DNA of 36,246 nt, taken from Plakobranchus ocellatus. Its lineage: Eukaryota > Mollusca > Gastropoda > Plakobranchidae. Every line of letters starts with the position of its first letter. The first letter of the stretch is position 1. The notes beneath the pieces are model-generated. The model saw nothing but the letters and a program-made list of their open reading frames with translations. It did no database searches and had not been told where the DNA came from. Below, piece after piece: positions 30,192 to 36,246 of the stretch. The position numbers and the translations under genes are program-made. The DNA is taken from NCBI GenBank assembly GCA_019648995.1, contig BLXT01002328.1:916915-953160 (forward strand). Direction: 5' to 3'.

Positions 30192-32624
30192 CAGACCTGC
30201 CAACATTACGCTTTCGGCGTAATTTATTACGCCGACAGGGAAAAAATTACGCTTTACGCTCAGCACCAAGAAAATTATGCTGAGTGGAGCTAGGCCTGTC
30301 GAATCTCCTGAATCTATCTTCCATTTCCTGCGATTTTCTTTCTCTTTACATAATACAAAAAACGCGGTATCGATCAAAAGCCCATCGCCATATTTTTGTG
30401 TGAATAGTTGTATCGGTCAAGTAGGCTGAGTAGTTTTTATAGCCTTGAATCACTGGTCTGCCAAGTGTCCCGCAATTAAAGAAAGAGTCTGTCCTAAAAT
30501 ATCATGAAACCGCTTTGTGACCTTCTTTTAATGACTCTTCGGTGTGACCTCTATTTTTTCTCTTCTTTTGATGGAACTTCGGTACCGGTGAGAATCACCA
30601 GTCGGTGTTGCATCACGTTATTCCTATTGTTCATTAATTTTTTTTTTGTTTTATTTCCTAAGTTTCTTCCCATACTTATTCACTGTCCCCACAGCTTGTA
30701 ACTCTAATGCCCAGGTCTACCCCAATGTTAAAAAAAAACAACAAAGAAACAAACAAAACCCGCCTTTTATTCCGGCTCAGAACAGAGTATTAAAAAAATA
30801 CATACAGTGTAATTGTATCCTTTATTGACAGGCAAACAAGTAAGCTATGGTAGTACATCCGGTACTAGGCCTACTGTAGTAAGCCATGTCGGCAAAAGAT
30901 CTAAGAAATCAGAGGTCGTTCCTCAACCCTCTAGTTAGTCTTTGATCTGTTACAAGAGAAACTGGAGGGGCCGACAATGCATACTTTTTAGGATTATACA
31001 GATAAACAGCTATAGTGATACAAACTGTACTTTCCATATTACTAGACGAGGTGCCTGTCTCTAGTTTAAAAAATCCTTTTTTTTATATAGGCCTATATAC
31101 TGGTATCTTAAACAATGCATTAAAGTCCCTATTCAATTTTATCGTGTAAATGCTATCCTTCTCTTTTTAATGTTAGTTATAAGCGTCAATATGAATGTCT
31201 CTTTTCACTAACTTTTCCTTGATATTTTCTTATGCCAGTCGCTGTGTCTTTCTTTCTCTCCCTCTCTCTGATTGCCTCCCGACCAACTTAATTTCACTCT
31301 TGGCCTCTCTTTTCTCTCTCTCTCTCTCGCTGACTTCCTTTCTCTCTCTCACTTTCTCTTCAGCTCTCGCTCTTTCTCCCATTCTGTCTGTCAGTCTGAC
31401 CACCCCCCTCCCCCTCTCTCGCTGTCTCCCTCTGTTGCTCTTTCTATGTGTGTGTGTCTCTCCCTGTCTCTCTGACGCTCCCTCTTATTCCCTCTCTCTA
31501 TGCCTGTCTGCCCCCCCCTTCTCCCTCTTTTGCTCCCTCTGTGAGTGTGTCGCTCTTTCTCTGTTGCTCCCTGTCTCTCTGACTCTCCCTCTCGTTTTCT
31601 CTCTCTCTATACCTGTCTACCTCTCTCTTCCCCCCAACCCCCCTGTTGCTCCCTCTGTGAGTGTGTCTCTCTGACTCTCCTTCTCATTCGCTCTCTCTAT
31701 TCCTGTCTGCCTCTCTCGTCCCCCCTCTGTTGATCCCTCTGTGAGTGTGTCTCTCTCTGTTGCTTCCTCCCTCTCCCTATCTCACTCTCTCTTCCCTTTC
31801 TAGGCAAGATCAAGAGGCACATCTATTTCTCTCTTCATCAAACTCAAATTTTTAGATGTATTAACAGCATTTGATAGTGGTCTTAGATCAACTAAATGGA
31901 CTTGGATCTAGAGCAAAGCCCAGTCAGAGGTAAACATTGAACATTATACATGATTTGTATCGTATCTGAACATTTAAGAAATAGGAGCATTTTCAACACT
32001 TTTTGCTATTAGAAAAAAAAAACCAAAAAACCCAGCATTACAGTAACACAATCTAATGAATTGAAGTGCAAAAAGGGAAACAACCCAAGCTGAAATATCA
32101 GCATTATTTTTCAAATAGGGTAACCTTAAATTTTACTGAAAATAGTTTTTCCGTTTTCTTGTTTTTAACTAGAGAATTTAGTTTGTGTGCTTGTGGATAG
32201 GGATATTGCCCTGCAAATAAAGTATGAAGTCAGTTTAGCTAGGGCCAGTCTTCATAGAATTGGTTACAAGCTCTGAAAAAGCAATTTAAATATGCAGCAT
32301 ATTATATCCATTATGGAAACAAACAACATTCATTTTAATTCAAGTGTTAGAAATACATGTAGCTAGTTCACTGATTATTTAAATGCAAATCCTGCAAAAT
32401 ATCATGGATTTCGTCTTTACTGCCATGTATATAGGAACATTGAACAAAAACAAAAAACAACAACAACAAAAAAAAATATATGGTTCTGACCATTACGAGG
32501 ATTGTATTAGATGCCGCCCCCGCCCTCCTTTCGGAAAAGTCCATGAATTACCCCGAACTAGTCCGAAATACTCTTTATAGATGTATGGATTACTTTCAAG
32601 TACAATTTGGGGTTGGCAGGTCTG
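30192..32624. mobile_element. Possible hAT-like element delimited by 13-bp inverted ends
   Basis: CAGACCTGCCAAC (30192-30204) has an exact inverse, GTTGGCAGGTCTG, at 32612-32624. CAG...TGCCAAC-type ends resemble hAT termini. The flanks (GTATAAT on the left, GTATCCT on the right) are only partly alike, so an 8-bp duplication is not demonstrated. The interior holds the polypyrimidine tract and no transposase that I recognise. A 13-bp inverted match could still be coincidence, or two separate related elements. Confidence 0.35.
31241..31801. repeat. Polypyrimidine tract with embedded minisatellite
   Basis: About 560 bp almost entirely C and T on the + strand. A higher-order unit is visible: TTGCTCCCTCTGTGAGTGTG followed by TCTCTCTGACTCTCC, a CTCTCTCTAT block and a C-run. 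GTGAGTGTGT landmarks occur at 31541, 31657 and 31741, with a related GTGTGTGTGT at 31447. The unit is about 84-116 bp. Long open frames here are artefacts of low complexity. Confidence 0.85.
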
Positions 32625-33824
32625 GTATCCTAAAAGTCCAAAGTGTGGATTTTTCAATGGTAAAAGCAGGATTTTTGAATCTTTGTTAAAGTGTAAGTGA
32701 TAATGTTTTTTTTTTTGTTGTATTTTGGTCTCAGACATTGAAAATACCTTTTCTCAAATATTGTTTGTGATATCTGTGTCTTGAGGTCTGGTCTCATAAC
32801 ATTTTGTTATGTTTTTATGTTTTACTGTTGAAGGGAACCCAGGTTTTTTTCTCATTTATTAAATTTAAAAATAAAAAATTATTTTTGTATTTTATGAAAA
32901 GTGATGGACAGAGTGGCGATATAAAAAAAAATGTATTCTTATGTGTGAAAGAAATCAAAATCTTTACAAAGCAGAAAAAAAAAAATGCCTCCTTTGGCAG
33001 CATAATTTAATGAGTCTAGTTGCAGTCCTGCTCAAGTTAGAGATTTCAAATTAGGGAGATCAAAATAATCAATTCTCTTGTCTGAAACTGTACACATTCT
33101 TTCTTAGGGATTTATTTTTCTGGCTTCAGCTGGAAATTGTCTTTTTTTTTTTTTTTATACAGATTTTTTGGGCTTCAGTAGGCCTTCACTTTTTCCTATC
33201 TCTTGTACTTTTGCTCACTCTTACCACCAGCCCAAGCCTTTGTTTGCCACTTGTACCTGTCCTTGTGATTGTGATATTACAGTTACATTGAATGGAACCT
33301 AAACCTTAATGAATTGGAACTTTTTCCTGTTTCCAGTGGATTCTTTTACCAGAACTCATTAGCCTTGGTGTCTCTGACCCTATAGAGTAATGATTTTTTT
33401 ATGTATATATATGGATAGGCTGGACATATCTGAAGTAGATTTTGCTTCTTTTCATAAATGGCATTTGGCAATATAATGCATGTTGAAAAAAATCTTGGCT
33501 GAGAAGGCAATAGATTTTTGAAGTAAATAAACTTTATAGATCAACATAGATGACTTTTGAATTGTGACAAGTGATTTTGGAAGGTTGAAGGCAATTTCAT
33601 TCCTTCAAATATTTTTATGCAGTTGTGAAATAATTGTATCTACAATAGAGGAGATAATTTAACAACAACAAAAAAAAAATAATAAGGAAAATAACATGAG
33701 AGAAAGCTGAAAAGTAATGCAGTTTTGTTGTAACTTTTTAAAAAAAATTATTATAGATATTTCATTGTGAAATATACCAAAAGAAAGCTTAACATTTTAC
33801 TTATGCATTGTGTAACTTATTTTC

Positions 33825-34854
33825 TCGATCTAGTCCGCATCCTGCTGGATGCACAGCTGCCAACAACAAATAATTTGAAGTATCATCGGTGAAAAAGTTT
33901 ATAGTTTTTTGCCTGCAAAAAAATTGAACATCAGCCTCCAAATATCCACTTTGTATAGTTGCCTTAAGATATTCTTTCAATGTCAAGAACAAACAAAAAG
34001 AAATCACCCAGGGCGGAGCCTGGGCTGTAAGACGGATGTGGTAAAATTGAGAAATTCATTTTCCTTATAGCATCTTCAGTGTCTCGTGTGCTGCCTAGCG
34101 TCAAGCTGCAATACTGCATTTTTTTCCAGGATGCACGTCTGAGCCTGGTTCACAGCTTTTCTTAAGGTGCAATGTATTGATCTGAATTCACTGTCTTGTC
34201 TTGTTTTGAAATTCAATGTGAATTATATCTTCGGAGCCCCCAGAAAACTGAGCAAAACTTTTCTAGCGGAAGCAACTACTTTGAACTTTTTGGATGACGG
34301 CAAGTTCTTGTGTGTGTATTCCATCGATTGGAGTTTGTCCTCTGGGTCCTTGTGATGCACATATCATTCATCTCCAGTGGCAATGTGCTGAATGAACATT
34401 TCACCATCTTCTTCATAACGTTTCAAGAATTCAGCACACATTTTTTCTTTGCACCTTCATTTCATCAGTCAGCATTCGTGGGACCCACTTTGAAGATCCT
34501 TTCCTATACCTCAGAATATGATGTCAAGGTGTACTCTTTCTTTTGAATTTCCCTCTTCTCTTGCAATATCAATTTGCTTGATCTGCCGATTATCCAAAAT
34601 TATCTTCCTCACAGCTGTTTGAATATCACATTTGAGGCACTCTCAGGCTCATCTGAACGGCTTTGACATGGAATTGTATTTCTGCAGGTCTTTTCCTTTC
34701 CCCAATAAAAGCCATTGCTAATCAGTAGAGTTGTGACACAAGCTTCTCTTTATATATCTTTCAATCTTTGGTGAATTTCTTTTGATGAGCATCCTTCAGC
34801 AGAAAGAAACTCAATATCAGCAGGTTGCTTAAATTAAAAGTCTTTATAGGACAT
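33825..34854 (-). pseudogene. mariner-family transposase fossil, nearly full length
   Basis: Minus-strand fragments follow mariner order. N-terminal: IEFLSAEGCSSKEIHQRLKD (helix-turn-helix). Then KWVPRMLTDEMKVQRK, RYEEDGEMFIQHIATGDE, VHHKDPEDKLQSMEYTH, KKFKVVASARKVL, NAVLQLDARQHTRH, PHPSYSPGSALGDFFLF and FLTLKEYLKATIQSGYLEAD. The catalytic triad positions are still Asp (first about 34370-34372, second 34100-34102, third 34003-34005). The Trp after IATGDE is a TGA stop (34364-34366), PDLAPSD has become PGSALGD, and frameshifts are frequent. About 1030 bp fits the usual ~345 residues. Terminal repeats were not identified. Inactive. Confidence 0.82.
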
Positions 34855-35814
34855 CCTTTTTTCAGGTTCTTTTGACAAAGTTGACCTACCATGTATTATG
34901 ATATAAGTCATTTTGCTGTCCTGTAACATTACAAAGTTTGAGAATTTCCATGCTAAATATCAGCTTTCTTTAATAAATCAAAGAGAAGTTACTTTGGAAA
35001 TTGCATTACTTATCAGACATAATAATAATAATAGTAATGCATTTCAATTATGTCTGTTGCAACAGCACCTATTTCTTAGTCATTGCCACTATCTGGTTTG
35101 ATTAGAGGCTAAAAGGAGAACATCGCCAAAAATCAAAATGGGGATTCAGTGGAGTTTATACAAAAGGCCTCAACTGTAACAGGATGATTTCCATAAGGGC
35201 ACTTTTGACATGCACCCCTTTTACGTTCTCTGAACTCTAACTAAGTGAAAAATTCTGATGATAAGAGAAGGCACATGGCTGTAACAGCTGCCTTTACTCA
35301 TTCTAATGGCTACCCTAACCAACAGAAAACTAATAAAACTGTTAGAAATGATCTGTGTTATCATATACTGAATGTACCCAAGGGTTTGTGATTTTGTTAT
35401 GAGCAACTTTTTAATTTGTAGAATTCATGAAGAGGGCCACTTGTTCGCATACCAAATACTTAGCACTACACGACTCATTCCCATGATTGCCCTCCTCACC
35501 CCAGAAGTTGATCTAAAACAGTCCTCAGGAGACTTCTCACCTTTTACCCCCACCCCTCCTCCCATCCTCACTACTCATCATCTCTTTCTTGGCCTGGCAG
35601 GCAAGTGAAGGCCAAGACCTTGAGGCTTAAGCAAAGGACTGAAAATTTATTTATTTTATTATTTTTTTTTAAAATAAAACCTCATAGTCTATAGCTCCAG
35701 AAACAACAAGATAAATTGCTTTGATAATAATAGGTCTCTGGAATTGACATACTGTAGAATAGTACAACTAGACTCCAGAGACATCACTTACAGGTATTAT
35801 ATAAATCATGACTA

Positions 35815-36170
35815 GAGAGTAGGCAGAGATAGATAGATAGAGAGAGAGAGATGAGAGTCTATAAAGTAATTGGAAAGATCATAAATAAAGAGAGAGAAAG
35901 ACAATGATTCCAGATTGAGAGAGAGAGAGTCAACTGGGCAGAGAGAAAGAAAGATTATAATTAGAGGAAGGGTGGGTCTATAAAGTAACTGAATTAGAGA
36001 GATAGAGAGCAAAAGTTAGATGATAATTTCAGATTGAGAGAGAGGGCGAGAGCATGATTTGATCTATATATCTAAATAAATTGTGACTTGATCTAGAGAG
36101 ATTGTGACTAGATTACTTTGAGGGAGGGAGGTGGAGGGAGAGCTAGAGAATGATATCTAATAAGATAGAG
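35815..36170. repeat. GA/GATA-rich low-complexity region
   Basis: Interrupted purine-rich runs (AGATAGATAG, GAGAGAGAGA, GGGAGGGAGG) on the + strand with short unique spacers, including GATCTAGAGAG at 36091. Confidence 0.8.
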
Positions 36171-36228
36171 GTGAGAAATGATGAACAAGTATAAAAAGAG
36201 AGATACAGAGCTACGGTTAGGAAAGGGA

Positions 36229-36246
36229 GTGTGTGTGTGTGTGTGT
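36229..36246. repeat. GT microsatellite at the window edge
   Basis: (GT)9 running off the end of the window; true length unknown. Confidence 0.9.

Larger units (their letters stand above)
28914..36246 (+). other. THOC1 intron 11 (at least 7333 bp, runs off the window)
   Basis: Begins with donor GTATTT at 28914. No downstream exon matching the next conserved THOC1 block was found, so the intron probably continues past the window. It hosts a terminal-inverted-repeat element, a polypyrimidine tract, a mariner fossil and GA/GT repeats. 32625-33800 and 34860-35810 are otherwise anonymous. Confidence 0.7.

Noticed and set aside
31195..31674. A 159-codon + strand open frame rich in Ser/Leu/Pro
   Set aside because: It lies in the CT-rich minisatellite, which has few stop codons in any frame; composition explains it.
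33100..33330. Possible next THOC1 exon after a TTCAG acceptor-like site
   Set aside because: Translation in all frames shows nothing like the expected LMDLQLSD-type block, and stops occur at once.
1..36246. CRISPR arrays, bacterial operons or phage genes
   Set aside because: The direct repeats present are microsatellites, tandem duplications or transposon copies without regular spacers, and the gene structure is clearly eukaryotic.

Overview
This is a window of animal nuclear DNA. It is AT-rich and dominated by introns and decayed transposable elements, with no bacterial-style gene packing. Its one real host gene is the 5' part of THOC1 (THO complex subunit 1, HPR1) on the + strand. Eleven coding exons between 7647 and 28913 splice at GT/AG sites in one unbroken frame of 302 codons. 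The remaining exons, encoding roughly the C-terminal half, are not visible and should lie beyond base 36246. THOC1-family similarity, long introns, LINE/mariner/Ty3/DIRS-type remnants and frequent AGATCTAGA words suggest an invertebrate, perhaps a gastropod mollusc. The taxon is an inference.

Layout. 1-2455 holds several diverged direct repeat copies. 2463-5140 is a 5'-truncated LINE on the minus strand (copy A). 5140-5890 is anonymous AT-rich DNA. 5890-6805 is a minus-strand Ty3/Gypsy pol fossil in which reverse transcriptase is joined directly to integrase. 6827-7355 holds TCA and GA microsatellites. 7380-7646 is the presumed THOC1 promoter and 5'UTR, with a YY1-like element over the start codon. 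7647-28913 is THOC1 exons 1-11. Intron 1 contains a small foldback element, intron 2 a possible DIRS-like remnant, and intron 4 a second copy of the same LINE (copy B, sense to the gene, with a 5' inversion and target-site duplication). 28914-36246 is intron 11. It contains a 790-bp terminal-inverted-repeat element, a polypyrimidine minisatellite between possible hAT-like ends, a nearly full-length mariner fossil, and GA/GT repeats.

The predicted THOC1 protein would act in the nuclear THO/TREX complex, which couples transcription to mRNA packaging and export. None of the transposon genes looks intact. I saw no CRISPR array, operon, tRNA or rRNA gene and no convincing new molecular system. The most informative structures are the two LINE copies, which record insertion mechanics and share a frame lesion, and two undescribed-looking inverted-repeat elements.
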